Part shown: piece after piece, positions 16,534-26,194 of the stretch | Layout of the letters: every line of letters starts with the position of its first letter | How positions within the stretch are numbered: position 1 is the stretch's first letter | Source: Denitromonas iodatirespirans | GTDB lineage: Bacteria; Pseudomonadota; Gammaproteobacteria; Burkholderiales; Rhodocyclaceae | DNA: 49,338 nt | Assembly: GCF_018524365.1 (NCBI RefSeq) | Contig: NZ_JAEKFT010000034.1 | Coordinates: forward strand, 1 to 49,338 | Direction: 5' to 3' | Position numbers and translations under genes: made by a program | The notes under the pieces: model-generated | Databases searched by the model: none | Seen by the model: the letters and a program-made list of their open reading frames with translations, nothing else | What the model was told of the DNA's origin: nothing

Positions 16534-17454
16534 TTAGCCGCCGCCGAGCGTTCGCCTGAAGACAATGGGTTCGGCGCGCGGCAGTTCGGGCTGCAGCGTG
16601 GCGTGCTCGATGTCGAAGCTCGACGCCAGTGTGGCCTGCAGCCGCTTCAGCACCTGTGGCCATTCGGCCGAGGCGGTGAGCACCACATGGGCCGACAGGG
16701 CGATGCGCCCGGCGCCGAGGCTCCAGATATGCAGGTCGTGAACCGAGGCGACGCCGTCCACCGCGGCCATGGTGCGGCCGACGTCGGGCAGCGACAGCGA
16801 TTCGGGCACGCCTTCGAGCAGTGTGGTGAACACCTGGCGCAGCAGGCTCAGCGTCGAGGCGAGGATCAGCCCGCAGATCAGCACCGACAACAGCGGATCG
16901 ATCGGCATCCAGCCGGTGAACTGGATGATCAGGCCGGCCGCCAGCGCGGCCACCGAGCCGAGCAGGTCGCCCATCACATGCAGCAAGGCGGCGCGGGTGT
17001 TGAGATCGTTGCCGCCGCGGCTGAGCAGCCAGGCGGCCAGCAGGTTGATGCCCAGGCCGATCAGGGCCACCGTGGTGACGGCGCCGCCGGCGACATCCTG
17101 CGGGCTCAGCAGGCGCTCGATCGCATGCCACACGATGCCCGCCACCACCGCCAACATCAGCAATCCGTTGATCAGGGCGGCCAGCGCCTCCATGCGGCCC
17201 AGGCCATACGTCAGGCGCTGGCTGGGCGGGCGTTTCGCCAGCCGGGCCGCCAGGGCGGCCAGCGCCAGCGCGATGCTGTCGGTGAGCATATGGCCGGCAT
17301 CGCCGAGTAAGGCCAGCGAACCGGCCCACCAGCCGGCCGCGGCCTCGACGAAGGAGAAGCCGAGCGTCAGCCCCAGTGCGAGCAGCAGGGCGGCGCTGCC
17401 GGCCACTTGGCCGTGAGAGTGTCCGTGGTGATGGCCGTGGCCGTGATCATGCAT
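16534..17454 (-). CDS. Cation diffusion facilitator family metal exporter
   Basis: This 306-residue inner-membrane antiporter exports divalent metal ions in exchange for protons. The N-terminus is very His-rich (HDHGHGHHHGHSHG), a probable metal-binding antenna. Six transmembrane helices follow, with the metal-site motifs DAGHMLTDS in helix 2 and HVMGDLLGS in helix 5. The cytosolic C-terminal domain (VHDLHIWSLG, DIEHATLQPE) is present in full. The pattern is closest to ZitB/CzcD/DmeF-type zinc, cobalt or nickel exporters. It lies beside the nickel-dependent hydrogenase genes but on the opposite strand, so a nickel role is only a suggestion. Confidence 0.92.
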   Translation of the reverse strand: MHDHGHGHHHGHSHGQVAGSAALLLALGLTLGFSFVEAAAGWWAGSLALLGDAGHMLTDSIALALAALAARLAKRPPSQRLTYGLGRMEALAALINGLLMLAVVAGIVWHAIERLLSPQDVAGGAVTTVALIGLGINLLAAWLLSRGGNDLNTRAALLHVMGDLLGSVAALAAGLIIQFTGWMPIDPLLSVLICGLILASTLSLLRQVFTTLLEGVPESLSLPDVGRTMAAVDGVASVHDLHIWSLGAGRIALSAHVVLTASAEWPQVLKRLQATLASSFDIEHATLQPELPRAEPIVFRRTLGGG

Positions 17455-17535
17455 GTCGGGGGGCGGTCGGAGAGCGGCAATGAGGGCGATTGTCGGGGAT
17501 TCGCCGGAGGCTCACAAGCGGCGGGTATGTCGTGC

Positions 17536-19131
17536 TCAAGGTTCGCTGCGCGCCAGGGGAATGATCTCGACGCCGGCGAGCCGTTCGAGCGGCACGCCGG
17601 TTTTCAGCGTCAATCGCTGGCCGTGTTGCTGAAGGGCGATGCGTGTGCCCGGGGGGATCTCGCCGATCGGTGCCAGCAGTCCTGGTCGCGCCTCGAAGGC
17701 GGGCAGCTTGGGCAGCAACAGCACGGGCACCTGCGGGCGTTGCTCGAGCGGGCCGGCGGGCAGGACGACCTGGGTGGCGATGGCCGAGGCGGCCAGGATC
17801 TCGACGCCCATGTCGAACTCGCTGTCCTTGCGATTGACCATGCGACGGATGACGCCGATGAGGACGGCGGCGCGCTCATGCGGTTGCAGCGCCACCACTT
17901 CGCCCACCTGGATGTAGTCCGTCTGGCCGCGCTGGTAGCGCAGGCCGAAGCCGCCCGGGCTTTCGTCGACAATGCCCCATTCGCTGGCCCGCTCGCTCGG
18001 TGTCGACTGACCGGCCGGTGCCGCTTCCCCCTTGCGCCGCTGAAGGGCCGGGCCGGCCAGGAAGGGGCGAATGGCGTCGAAACCGGTGACCAGATCGGCA
18101 CGCGGCAGAAAGCGGGTGCGGCCGTGGCTGCGCGAGCGCGGATGGGCCCAGTGCTCGTGCAGGGATTCGAGCATGCGGACATAGCGGCGCTGGCGGGCGG
18201 CGATGGGCAGGCCAAGGCGCGCGGGCACCACGCCGAGCCGCAGGCCATCGATCTGGCCCTGCAGCTTGGCCAGCATCTCGCGGCAATCGAGCAGGTGCTG
18301 GCCGGGCTGTAGCGGTGCCCGGTGGCGGCTGAGGGCGACCGGCGGGCGCGTGCTGTCGGTCAGCACATAGAGGCCGTGGGCCTGCGCCTGCAAGGCGTCC
18401 CCATCGTTGCCGACGCGCATGAAACGGGTATAGCGTACATGGCGTTGAAGATAAAACCGCAAGCGGTCGAGATCGCCGAGCGCGATGGCGGTCGGATCGG
18501 CGGCCGACAGCAGCACCGCCTGGGCGTAGTGCTCGGCCGGCGACAGGGCCAGACCGCTTTTGTTGGGGCGCTCATCGGCGAAGCCGTGCTGGCGCGCGAG
18601 GCGGTGGAAGGCATACAGATGGCGCCAGCTCGACGAGTTGCCGATGGTGTAGGCGCGATGGGTGAGCGACAGCCGGTGGGCTGCCAGCACGGTGCCGCGC
18701 TCGATGGCGATGCGCAGCGGACGGGTGACGGTGAAACGCACCCAGCGCCGCGACAGCTGTTCGGCGAGCGCCAGGTAGGCACCGCTGAGCAGTTTGAGAA
18801 GGCCCGCGGTGGCGACGAGCGGATGTTGGATGCGCCGGGTGAGCGGCAGCGATGCCATGTTCAGCTGCGCTTCGATTTCGCTGCACAGGCGCAAGGTGGC
18901 GTCGTCGATGAGTTCGAGCATCTTGAGCCGGACGCGGACCTTGCCGTCCTCCTCGAGCAAGGCCTTCAGGCGCGCGCTCAGCATGCGTGCCCGGGTCAGT
19001 GGCAGGCGCTGGGGCAGCTGGCCGATCCAGTGCTCGAGTTCAGCCAAGGGGTCGCCCCGGACCGGGCCGCCGCTCCGGTGCGGCTGGATCCACGCCGGGC
19101 CAAGCCATCGCAGGAGGGGCAGTTTCGGCAT
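17536..19131 (-). CDS. Conserved hypothetical protein with C-terminal PilZ-like segment
   Basis: I do not recognise this 531-residue cytosolic protein as a named family. The first 350 residues or so are mainly helical with many Arg and Leu residues and no clear enzyme motif. The C-terminal part contains VDESPGGFGLRYQRG, VGEVVALQP and MGVEILA, which resemble the strand order of PilZ c-di-GMP-binding domains (D-x-S-x-x-G followed by a G-x-x-V strand). The canonical RxxxR is not evident, so binding is doubtful. It sits alone between divergent genes. A role in c-di-GMP response would fit the HD-GYP gene nearby, but this is inference. Confidence 0.6.
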   Translation of the reverse strand: MPKLPLLRWLGPAWIQPHRSGGPVRGDPLAELEHWIGQLPQRLPLTRARMLSARLKALLEEDGKVRVRLKMLELIDDATLRLCSEIEAQLNMASLPLTRRIQHPLVATAGLLKLLSGAYLALAEQLSRRWVRFTVTRPLRIAIERGTVLAAHRLSLTHRAYTIGNSSSWRHLYAFHRLARQHGFADERPNKSGLALSPAEHYAQAVLLSAADPTAIALGDLDRLRFYLQRHVRYTRFMRVGNDGDALQAQAHGLYVLTDSTRPPVALSRHRAPLQPGQHLLDCREMLAKLQGQIDGLRLGVVPARLGLPIAARQRRYVRMLESLHEHWAHPRSRSHGRTRFLPRADLVTGFDAIRPFLAGPALQRRKGEAAPAGQSTPSERASEWGIVDESPGGFGLRYQRGQTDYIQVGEVVALQPHERAAVLIGVIRRMVNRKDSEFDMGVEILAASAIATQVVLPAGPLEQRPQVPVLLLPKLPAFEARPGLLAPIGEIPPGTRIALQQHGQRLTLKTGVPLERLAGVEIIPLARSEP

Positions 19132-19207
19132 CTGGGCTAGGGGTGTGGGGGCTGATGGAGACGTCGAAGGACAAGATGTGCCGTGATTTTGTCATGGCTG
19201 GAGGGTT

Positions 19208-20080
19208 ATGAACGTGATGCGCGTCATTAGTTGGAATATCCAGTGGGGGCGAGGGGCCGACGGGGTGGTGAATCTGTCACGAATCGTCGAACGGATTCGC
19301 GAATGGGGGCCGTTGGACGTCATCTGCCTGCAGGAGGTGGCGGTTGCCTTCGAAGGCCTGGCCGGTGGGTGCGGCGAGGACGAGGTCGCCCTGTTGGCCG
19401 CGGCCTTTCCCGACTACCAGCTGATTCACGGGCCGGCGGTCGACGTGCCGGGGCCGGATGGCGGGCGTAGCACCTTTGGCAACCTGATGTTGTCGCGCCT
19501 GCCGGTGGATACGGTATTTCGCCACCTGTTGCCGGCGCCACCGGTGAACGACTCGCCGAGCATGATGCGCGGGTGCATCGAAGCGGTGCTACGGGCGGAC
19601 AACGGGGTGGCGATCCGCGTGATGACGACGCATCTCGAATACCATGCCGCGCGGCAGCGGCTGGCGCAGGCACGCTGGCTTCAGCAGCGTCAGGCAGCGG
19701 TGGCGCTGGCGGCCGGTTTTGCCACGCCGGCGCGGGATAAGTCGGGGCCGTTCATGCGCCGCGAGATGCCGGTGGCCGCCGTGCTGTGTGGTGACTTCAA
19801 CTGCGAACCGGGGGCGCCGGCATGGGCGGCCATCGTCGATCCGGCCGAGACCTTGTCACCCTGGCAGGACGCCTGGCGGGTGTTGCGGGAAGATGAAGCG
19901 CATCCGCCGAGTGTCGGCCTGCATGGCGCCGACTGGCCCGACTGGCCGTATTGCTGCGACTACATGTTCGTGTCCGAGGCGCTGGCGCCGGCGGTGCGCG
20001 AGGTGCGCTACGACGCCGCCACCGCCGCCTCGGATCACCAGCCGGTGATCATCGAACTGGATCTGTCAGCCGTGGTTTAA
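19208..20080 (+). CDS. Endonuclease/exonuclease/phosphatase (EEP) family hydrolase
   Basis: This 290-residue protein has the DNase I-like EEP fold, with metal and phosphate ligands in ISWNIQWGRG (Asn), CLQEV (Glu), TTHLEYH (His), CGDFNCEPG (Asp/Asn) and ASDHQPVI (Asp-His pair). All the catalytic positions are kept. Substrates in this superfamily include DNA, phosphoinositides and sphingomyelin; none can be chosen here. There is no signal peptide, so it is cytosolic. ATG 19208 follows GGAGG closely; a second ATG at 19217 is possible. It overlaps the convergent DUF2189 gene by 15 bases. Confidence 0.88.
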   Translation: MNVMRVISWNIQWGRGADGVVNLSRIVERIREWGPLDVICLQEVAVAFEGLAGGCGEDEVALLAAAFPDYQLIHGPAVDVPGPDGGRSTFGNLMLSRLPVDTVFRHLLPAPPVNDSPSMMRGCIEAVLRADNGVAIRVMTTHLEYHAARQRLAQARWLQQRQAAVALAAGFATPARDKSGPFMRREMPVAAVLCGDFNCEPGAPAWAAIVDPAETLSPWQDAWRVLREDEAHPPSVGLHGADWPDWPYCCDYMFVSEALAPAVREVRYDAATAASDHQPVIIELDLSAVV

Positions 20081-20857
20081 GGGTTCGATCAGGTCGCGGT
20101 AGGCATGCCAGGTGGCATGGCCGACCAGTGGCATCAGGATCGCCAGGCCGATGTGGAAGGTCATGAAGCCGATCAAGGTGGCGGCGACGATGCAAAATGC
20201 CCAGGTGATCATCGCGGCCGGGTTGCGCGCCAGCGCACCGACGCTGGCCAGCATGGCCGAGATGGCGTCCTGGTTGCGGTCGAGCATCAGCGGGATCGAT
20301 ACCACGCTGACGGCGAACACCAGGGTGGCGAAGATCAGGCCGACGGCGAAATAGACCATCAGGAATTCGAGGTTCTCGAAGCTCAGCAACTGCTGCAGGA
20401 AGCCGGTGAGATTGGGCATCTCGTTGGTGTAGAACAGCGCGAAGACGATCAGCGAGGCGCGCGCCCAGATCAGGAAGACGATGCCCAGCACCACCGCGAA
20501 AATGCCGATGTTGCCGGCGTTGCGGCGCCATACCGTCATGGTCGGCGTCAGCGAGCAGGATTGCCCCTGCTCGCGCCGGCGGCTGATTTCGTACAGGCCC
20601 ATGGCCAGGAAGGGGCCGAGCAGCAGGAAGCCGGAGGTCAGGCCTGAGGTGTATTCGTAGGCGTGCTCGAACACGAAGGTGATCAGGAGCCCCATGCCGG
20701 CGAAGCAGAAGCCATAGAACAGGCTGGGAATCGGGCAGGACTTGAAATCCTGCCAGCCCTCGGCGAACCAGCGAAACGGCGCCCCCGCCTTGACATCGCG
20801 GATGGTCGGGAAGGTCGGTGTGTCCGACTCTTTATGGGTATCGTCCGGCTGCTGCAT
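20066..20857 (-). CDS. DUF2189 family membrane protein
   Basis: This 263-residue protein has six likely transmembrane helices after a polar N-terminus of about 30 residues. The segment beginning VKAGAPFRWFAEGWQDF and the later LLGPFLAMGLYEISRRRE are characteristic of the DUF2189 family, which is common in proteobacteria and has no known function. The family's glycine-rich helices and the GHATWHAYRDLI C-terminus are present. A good ribosome binding site (AGGAGA) precedes the ATG. It is not evidently in an operon with its neighbours. Confidence 0.82.
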   Translation of the reverse strand: MQQPDDTHKESDTPTFPTIRDVKAGAPFRWFAEGWQDFKSCPIPSLFYGFCFAGMGLLITFVFEHAYEYTSGLTSGFLLLGPFLAMGLYEISRRREQGQSCSLTPTMTVWRRNAGNIGIFAVVLGIVFLIWARASLIVFALFYTNEMPNLTGFLQQLLSFENLEFLMVYFAVGLIFATLVFAVSVVSIPLMLDRNQDAISAMLASVGALARNPAAMITWAFCIVAATLIGFMTFHIGLAILMPLVGHATWHAYRDLIEPLNHG

Positions 20858-20950
20858 GGTTGTCTCCTGTTGGGTTCTTGTTTGTGTGGGCAGCGCAAAC
20901 GGGGTGAGGCTACCGGCATGCCGGTGAAACCTCGGTCACGAATTGTGGTT

Positions 20951-21745
20951 TTAAGCTGTGACGATAAACCCCCGCAGTGCGTCGAGAAAGGCGTCGGGCG
21001 CTTCGGCCATCATGGCGTGACCGGCGTCCGGCAGGATGATGATATGCGCACCCGAGGGTACCTTGGCAAGTGCTGTCTGCAAGGCGCGGGCAGCCTTGGG
21101 GGGCGTCATCTGATCGCGCGCGCCGCAGATCAGCCGGGTTGGCGCCGTAATGCCGCCGGCATCGGCCTCGCCAGCCGTGTAGGCATTGCAGGCGGCCATG
21201 TCGGTGTGCAGCACGCCGGGCGCGCAGCGCTCCATCAGGCGCCGGTTGACGCTGGTGAGCACCATGCCGGGCTGGGCACTGGCGCCGAGGTGATGGGCCG
21301 GCGTGTAGGACCACTGGTTGATCATGGCGTGGGCCTTGTCGCGGGCGTCCAGCGTGGCGTCGAGCAGCGGGGCGGCAACCGGCATCGGGACCACGCTGCC
21401 GACCAGCACCAGCCGGGCGACCCGGTCGGGATACGTGGCGGCGGCGCGCAGGGCGATCAGCGAGCCCATGCTGTGGCCGACGAGTATGACCGGGCCGTCG
21501 ACGCTGCTCGCGAGCCAGTCCATCAGCCAATCTGCGAGCGCTTCGATGCTGGTCAGCGGCGTGCCACCGGAGCGGCCATGGCCGGGCAGGTCGGGGGCCA
21601 GTACGTTGAAGCCGTGATGCGCGAAATGGCGGGCCGGCATGTTCCACACGCTATGGTCGTGGCCGGCGCCGTGAACGAAGACCAGCGTGGGCTGCCCGGC
21701 CACGGCAGGGCGGCCGCCGGTGTAGGCGTAGCGGGTGTCTGCCAT
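20951..21745 (-). CDS. Alpha/beta-fold hydrolase
   Basis: This 264-residue cytosolic serine hydrolase shows the oxyanion-hole segment FVHGAGHDHSVW, the nucleophile elbow GHSMGS, the acidic residue near GARDQMTPP and the catalytic histidine in DAGHAMM. The start codon overlaps the metY stop (TGATG), so it is co-translated with O-acetylhomoserine sulfhydrylase. Its substrate is unknown. A homoserine O-acetyltransferase role (MetX) is possible from the neighbour, but the sequence is too short and too generic for that. An esterase or amidase is more likely. Confidence 0.87.
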   Translation of the reverse strand: MADTRYAYTGGRPAVAGQPTLVFVHGAGHDHSVWNMPARHFAHHGFNVLAPDLPGHGRSGGTPLTSIEALADWLMDWLASSVDGPVILVGHSMGSLIALRAAATYPDRVARLVLVGSVVPMPVAAPLLDATLDARDKAHAMINQWSYTPAHHLGASAQPGMVLTSVNRRLMERCAPGVLHTDMAACNAYTAGEADAGGITAPTRLICGARDQMTPPKAARALQTALAKVPSGAHIIILPDAGHAMMAEAPDAFLDALRGFIVTA

Positions 21746-23049
21746 CAGCGGCCCTCCACTTTGGCGGCGGCGCGCAGGCCGCGTTCGAGGTCTTCGACGA
21801 GGTCGCCGGCATCTTCCAGGCCGACGGACAGGCGGATGGTGCCTTCGCCGATGCCGGCGGCGGCCAGATCGTCGGCCGACATGCGGAAGTGCGTGGTGCT
21901 GGCGGGGTGGATGACCAACGATTTGGCGTCGCCGACGTTGGCCAGGTGCGAGAACACGCGCAAGGCGTCGATGAAGGCCTTGCCCGCGGCGCGGCTGCCC
22001 TTGAGCTCGAAGCTGAACACCGCGCCGGCGCCTTTGGGCAGCAGTTGTTTGGCCAGGGCGTGGTCGGGGTGATCGGCCAGGCCTGGGTAGCCGACCCGCG
22101 CGACCATCGGGTGCTGGGCCAGATGCGACGCCAGCGTCTCGGCATTGGCCACGTGCGCACGCATGCGTAGCGGGAGGGTTTCGATGCCTTGCAGGATCTG
22201 GAAGGCGTTCATCGGTGACAGGCAGGCGCCGAAGTCGCGCAGGCCCTCGCGGCGGGCGCGCAGCAGGAAGGCGGCGATCGGCGATTCTTCGGCGAAATCC
22301 ATGCCGTGGAAGCCGTCGTAGGGTTCGGTCAGCGTCGGGTGCCGGCCGCCGGCTTCCCAGTCGAAACGGCCACCGTCGACCAGCAGGCCGCCCACGGCCA
22401 CGCCATGGCCGCCGAGGAACTTGGTGGCCGAGTGCACCACCAGGTCGGCACCCAGTTCGATCGGCTGCTGCAGGCAGGGCGTAACCAGCGTGGCGTCGAC
22501 CAGGAGCGGCAGGCCGTGCTCGTGGCCGATGGCGGCGACGGTTGGGATGTCGAGCACGTCCAGGCCCGGGTTGCCCAGCGATTCGCCGAACAGCAGCGCG
22601 GTGTTGGGGCGGATGGCGGCGCGCCAGGCGTCCGGATCGCGCGGATCGACGAAGGTGGTCTGGATGCCGAAGCGCGGCAGCGTGTAGGCCAGCAGGTTGT
22701 GCGAGCCGCCGTACAGCGCGCGCGAGGCCACGATATGCCCGCCGGCACCGGTGAGCGTGCAGATGGCCAGATGCAGCGCAGCCTGGCCGCTGGCGGTGGC
22801 GATGGCGCCGATGCCGCCCTCCAGCGCGGCGATGCGCTCTTCGAGCACCGCGCAGGTGGGGTTCGATATGCGCGAATAGACATGCCCGGGCCGCTCCAGA
22901 TTGAAGCGCGCAGCGGCCTGTTCGGCGTCGGCGAAGACGTAGCTGGTGGTGAAGTGGATCGGGACGGCACGGGCGCCGTGGTCTGAATCGGGGCTCTGGC
23001 CGGCGTGCAGGCTGAGCGTGGCGGGCGCGTAGAGGGGGCGATAGGTCAT
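21745..23049 (-). CDS. metY: O-acetylhomoserine sulfhydrylase (aminocarboxypropyltransferase)
   Basis: This 434-residue PLP enzyme of the Cys/Met metabolism family makes homocysteine (or methionine from methanethiol) out of O-acetyl- or O-succinylhomoserine. The PLP lysine is in [11 protein letters not shown]. Other family marks are YSRISNPT near the start, the phosphate-binding [23 protein letters not shown] and the C-terminal [14 protein letters not shown]. The roughly 430-residue length and the LDVLDI stretch favour MetY over MetB/MetC. The enzyme belongs to the direct sulfhydrylation route of methionine synthesis. It is followed by the hydrolase gene in the same transcript. Confidence 0.92.
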   Translation of the reverse strand: MTYRPLYAPATLSLHAGQSPDSDHGARAVPIHFTTSYVFADAEQAAARFNLERPGHVYSRISNPTCAVLEERIAALEGGIGAIATASGQAALHLAICTLTGAGGHIVASRALYGGSHNLLAYTLPRFGIQTTFVDPRDPDAWRAAIRPNTALLFGESLGNPGLDVLDIPTVAAIGHEHGLPLLVDATLVTPCLQQPIELGADLVVHSATKFLGGHGVAVGGLLVDGGRFDWEAGGRHPTLTEPYDGFHGMDFAEESPIAAFLLRARREGLRDFGACLSPMNAFQILQGIETLPLRMRAHVANAETLASHLAQHPMVARVGYPGLADHPDHALAKQLLPKGAGAVFSFELKGSRAAGKAFIDALRVFSHLANVGDAKSLVIHPASTTHFRMSADDLAAAGIGEGTIRLSVGLEDAGDLVEDLERGLRAAAKVEGR

Positions 23050-23070
23050 TGGGCAGTGTGGCGTGGGCGC

Positions 23071-23283
23071 TCAGGCGAGTTCGGGCGGGTCGATCATTCG
23101 CTCGATATAGGCGATCCGGTCTTTCAGGGCGAGCTTGCGCTTTTTCAGCCGGAGCAGCAGCAGGCCGTCTTCGGGCGGCACCTTGGCCAGCGCCTCGATG
23201 GCGGCGTCCAGATCGCGGTGTTCGGCCTTGAGTTGGGTGAGGGTATCGACCCAGTTGGCCATGTCTTCGAAGTCGTCAAGCAT
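23071..23283 (-). CDS. Small DUF465 (YdcH-like) protein
   Basis: From the ATG at 23283 the product is 70 residues, all alpha-helical and highly charged. The core LTQLKAEHRDLDAAIEAL followed by LKKRKLALKDRIAYIERM matches the DUF465 helical hairpin. The function of this family is unknown. The frame is open further upstream, but those residues do not resemble the family. The gene lies 21 bases upstream of metY on the same strand and may be the first gene of the metY-hydrolase transcript. Confidence 0.78.
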   Translation of the reverse strand: MLDDFEDMANWVDTLTQLKAEHRDLDAAIEALAKVPPEDGLLLLRLKKRKLALKDRIAYIERMIDPPELA

Positions 23284-23461
23284 CGTCGGGGAAAGTCTCA
23301 AGCTCGTGCGCGGGGCGCCGTGAACAAGGTCAGGCGGGACATGGTATGCGTCGTCGCGGGGGAAAGACAACAGGCCGGCCCTTGTCGCTGCGCACAATCG
23401 CCCCCATCTGGGTGTCAAGGACGACCGTTCGTGCGACGGTCACAGACAAAGGAGTCTCATC

Positions 23462-23692
23462 ATGCATGTCGTGTGTAACAACTCGGTGCTCTACGTGATG
23501 GATTTTCCGGGCTTTGACGCCATCGAGGTGATCGACAAGCGTCGCGGGCGCGGCACCATCATTCGTGACGCAGCGGCGCGTCGCTTCCGGGAAGAGCTGG
23601 CGGAGCTGGCTGCCTCGGAGGAGATGGCCGATTTCGACGATCTGATCGACCACTACCAGAGCATGCTCACCCAGCCGGCCGTGTATCACTGA
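23462..23692 (+). CDS. Small DUF3567-like betaproteobacterial protein
   Basis: The 76-residue cytosolic product begins MHVVCNNSVLYVMDF and contains IEVIDKRRGRGTII and FREELAEL. This is the arrangement of the DUF3567 (BTH_I0359-like) family, which is nearly restricted to betaproteobacteria. A clear GGAG lies eight bases before the ATG. Function is unknown. It is close to greB on the same strand but has its own ribosome binding site. Confidence 0.78.
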   Translation: MHVVCNNSVLYVMDFPGFDAIEVIDKRRGRGTIIRDAAARRFREELAELAASEEMADFDDLIDHYQSMLTQPAVYH

Positions 23693-23777
23693 GCCGACCG
23701 GCTTGTGACTGACGGGGGGCTGGCCTAAGATCGGGCTCTTGCCCCCAATGAATCCGTCGAATCGACGGCAGTCGACA

Positions 23778-24329
23778 GTGAACAAGGCTTTTGTCAAAGC
23801 GTCCGACGAGGACGACGAATCCCCCGAGACCCCCGCCGGCCCTGCGCCTGGCGGCCCCATCTACATGACGCGCCGCGGCTGGCAGCAGCTCAAGGCCGAG
23901 CTCGATACGCTGCTGCGCGACGAGCGCCCCAAGCTGGTGGAGACCGTGGCCTGGGCAGCCGGCAACGGCGACCGCTCGGAGAATGGCGACTACATCTACG
24001 GCAAGAAGCGCCTGCGCGAGATCGACCGGCGCATCCGCTTCCTGATCAAGCGCCTGGAGAATGCGACGGTGGTCGATCCGGCCGACCAGCAGAATCTCGA
24101 CCAGGTGTTCTTCGGCGCCACGGTGGTGATCACCGATGACGACGGCGCGACGGAAACCACCTACCGGATCGTCGGCGTCGACGAAGCCAACGCCAGCGAG
24201 GGGCGCATCAGCTGGATCTCGCCGCTGGCCCGGGCCTTGCTCAAGGCGCGCGAGGGCGACATGGTGAGTTTTGTCAGCCCGTCCGGGCCGCGCGACATCG
24301 AGATCCTCGACATCCGCTACGAGGCCTGA
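23778..24329 (+). CDS. greB: Transcription elongation factor GreB
   Basis: The product rescues backtracked RNA polymerase by inserting its coiled coil into the secondary channel. Residues about 25-100 form the GreA/B N-terminal coiled coil (MTRRGWQQLKAELDTLL, GDRSENGDYIYGKKRLREID) with the acidic tip. The FKBP-like C-terminal domain runs to the end (VFFGATVVITDDDGA, ISWISPLARALL). GreB rather than GreA is shown by YIYGKKRLREIDRRIRFL. I prefer the GTG at 23778 (NKAFVKASDED, as in other GreB proteins). An ATG at 23739 would add 13 residues and has no better ribosome binding site. Confidence 0.9.
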   Translation: MNKAFVKASDEDDESPETPAGPAPGGPIYMTRRGWQQLKAELDTLLRDERPKLVETVAWAAGNGDRSENGDYIYGKKRLREIDRRIRFLIKRLENATVVDPADQQNLDQVFFGATVVITDDDGATETTYRIVGVDEANASEGRISWISPLARALLKAREGDMVSFVSPSGPRDIEILDIRYEA

Positions 24330-24478
24330 AGCGCAATCCGGCCGCCGGTCAGCTGATTGCCCTATCTGCCTAAAGTTGTAGCCGTTCCCGACGTTAGCCC
24401 TGCCAGGGAAGCATTGGTATCAGTGAATCCGTGGTGAACGACCTCGTTCCCGATGGGTGCCGCTGGAGGGAGAGCGCG

Positions 24479-26110
24479 ATGTTTGAACGAATGAAGTTGG
24501 TCAGCCGTCTGGGCGTGCTGGTGGTCGTGGCCGTGGTTGGTGTGGTCATTCTCGGGGCAGATGCGCTGTGGAACATGCGTGCCGAATTGCTCGACGCCGA
24601 GGAGCGTCGGAGCGAGGATGTCGTCACCACTGCCGGCTATTTTCTCGAGCACTACCATGCGCAGGAGACGGCCGGCACGATCAGCCGTGACGAGGCCCAG
24701 AAGCAGGCGCTGGACGCCTTGCGCCGGGTGCGCTTCGAAAACGGCAAGAACTACATCTTCGTCTATGACGGCAATGCCACGACGCTGCTGTCGCCGATGA
24801 AACCGGAGACCGAAGGCAAGTCGATGGCCGGCAAGACAGACCCGAACGGCGTGCCCCTGTTCGACAAGATCGCCGAAGTTGCGCGCTCGGGAAAGGCGGC
24901 GACGATTGACTATGCCTGGCCGCGGACAAGTGGCGGCGCACCGGAGGCGAAGCGTTCGACCGTGAAGAGCTTCGCCCCCTGGGGTTGGGCCTACGGCACG
25001 GGCGTCTATCTGTCTGCGGTCGATGATGCCTTCTATCACGGTGCCATCCAGACGGGCCTCGTCGGTCTGCTGATGCTGGTGGTCATCGCCGTGATTTCCT
25101 TCCTGGTGGTGCGTAGCATCATCCACCAGCTTGGCGGCGAGCCGGGCTACGCGGTGCAGACCATGCAGGCGGTGGCGCAGGGCGACCTGACGGTGACGGT
25201 CAACAACAAGGGCGGCGCCGGCAGTTTGCTCGGTACCTTGGCCAAGACCGTGGAGCAGTTGCGCGGCATGATGGCCGAGATCGGCCGCAATGCCGAGGAA
25301 GTGGCCGGCAGCTCGCGGCAGATCTCCGGCGTGGCGCGCGATGTGGCCGACAAGGCGCATCAGCAGTCGGACGCCACCTCGTCGATCGCTGCCGGAGTGG
25401 AGGAGATGACGGTGAGCATCAACCATATCTCCGACAGCGCACGTGAAACGGAAGAGAACTCCTCCAACGCCGCCAAGCTGGCCGAACGCGGCGAGTCGCG
25501 GGCGGTGGGGGCTGCCGAGGGCATGCGCCGCATCGCCTCGACCGTGGATACCGCCTCCGGCAAGATCCAGGAGCTGGTTGGCCGGGCCAACGAGATCGGT
25601 TCGATCGCCAATGTGATCAAGGAGATCGCCGCGCAGACCAACCTGCTGGCCCTGAATGCGGCCATCGAGGCGGCGCGTGCCGGCGAACAGGGGCGCGGCT
25701 TCGCGGTGGTGGCCGACGAAGTGCGCGGCCTGGCCGAACGAACGGCAGCGGCGACGGTGCAGATCGAAGGCATGATCCACGGCATCCAGGAAGACACCCA
25801 CGGTGCGGTCAACGTGATGGGCACGGTGGCCAGCGAAGTGCAGTCGGGCGTCGAGCAGGTGCAGGGCGCGGCCGATTCGCTGCGCGAGATCCGCGAGGGC
25901 ACGCGTGTCGCGCTGGCGCGAATCAGCGATGTGGCCAGTGCCACCACCGAACAGAGCGCGGCCAGCACGGTGATCGCCCAGCAGGTCGAGAACATTGCCG
26001 GCATGGTCGAGGGGACCAGCAACGCGATGCGCAAGACCGTCGAATCGGTGAATCGGCTCGAGAAGCTGGCGGCGGACCTGCACGGGCTGGTCGGGCGCTT
26101 CCGCTGTTGA
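24479..26110 (+). CDS. Methyl-accepting chemotaxis protein with Cache-type sensor domain
   Basis: This is a 543-residue inner-membrane receptor. The ATG at 24479 has a strong GGAGGGAGA site in front. Membrane helix 1 is at about residues 8-30, a periplasmic single-Cache domain covers about 35-180 ([36 protein letters not shown]), and helix 2 is at about 190-213. The HAMP region ([11 protein letters not shown]) and the cytoplasmic signalling domain follow. The CheA/CheW-binding tip is [20 protein letters not shown] with [18 protein letters not shown]. No CheR/CheB-binding pentapeptide is seen at the C-terminus (FRC). The ligand is unknown; these Cache domains often sense small organic acids. 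Confidence 0.94.
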   Translation: MFERMKLVSRLGVLVVVAVVGVVILGADALWNMRAELLDAEERRSEDVVTTAGYFLEHYHAQETAGTISRDEAQKQALDALRRVRFENGKNYIFVYDGNATTLLSPMKPETEGKSMAGKTDPNGVPLFDKIAEVARSGKAATIDYAWPRTSGGAPEAKRSTVKSFAPWGWAYGTGVYLSAVDDAFYHGAIQTGLVGLLMLVVIAVISFLVVRSIIHQLGGEPGYAVQTMQAVAQGDLTVTVNNKGGAGSLLGTLAKTVEQLRGMMAEIGRNAEEVAGSSRQISGVARDVADKAHQQSDATSSIAAGVEEMTVSINHISDSARETEENSSNAAKLAERGESRAVGAAEGMRRIASTVDTASGKIQELVGRANEIGSIANVIKEIAAQTNLLALNAAIEAARAGEQGRGFAVVADEVRGLAERTAAATVQIEGMIHGIQEDTHGAVNVMGTVASEVQSGVEQVQGAADSLREIREGTRVALARISDVASATTEQSAASTVIAQQVENIAGMVEGTSNAMRKTVESVNRLEKLAADLHGLVGRFRC

Positions 26111-26155
26111 TGCGGGCTGCGAGGCGCTGATGCAGCGCCTCGATGGCCATCGATC

Positions 26156-26187
26156 GCGCCCCCCGTCTCTCAGGTGACGGGGGGCGC
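26156..26187. terminator. Bidirectional hairpin between chemoreceptor and methyltransferase genes
   Basis: GCGCCCCCCGTC (26156-26167) pairs with GACGGGGGGCGC (26176-26187) over 12 bases. A second stem lies just before it (GAGGCGCT with AGCGCCTC, 26121-26141). The pair sits between convergent genes, which suggests termination in both directions, but a clear T-run is missing. Confidence 0.55.
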
Positions 26188-26194
26188 GCCGCGT

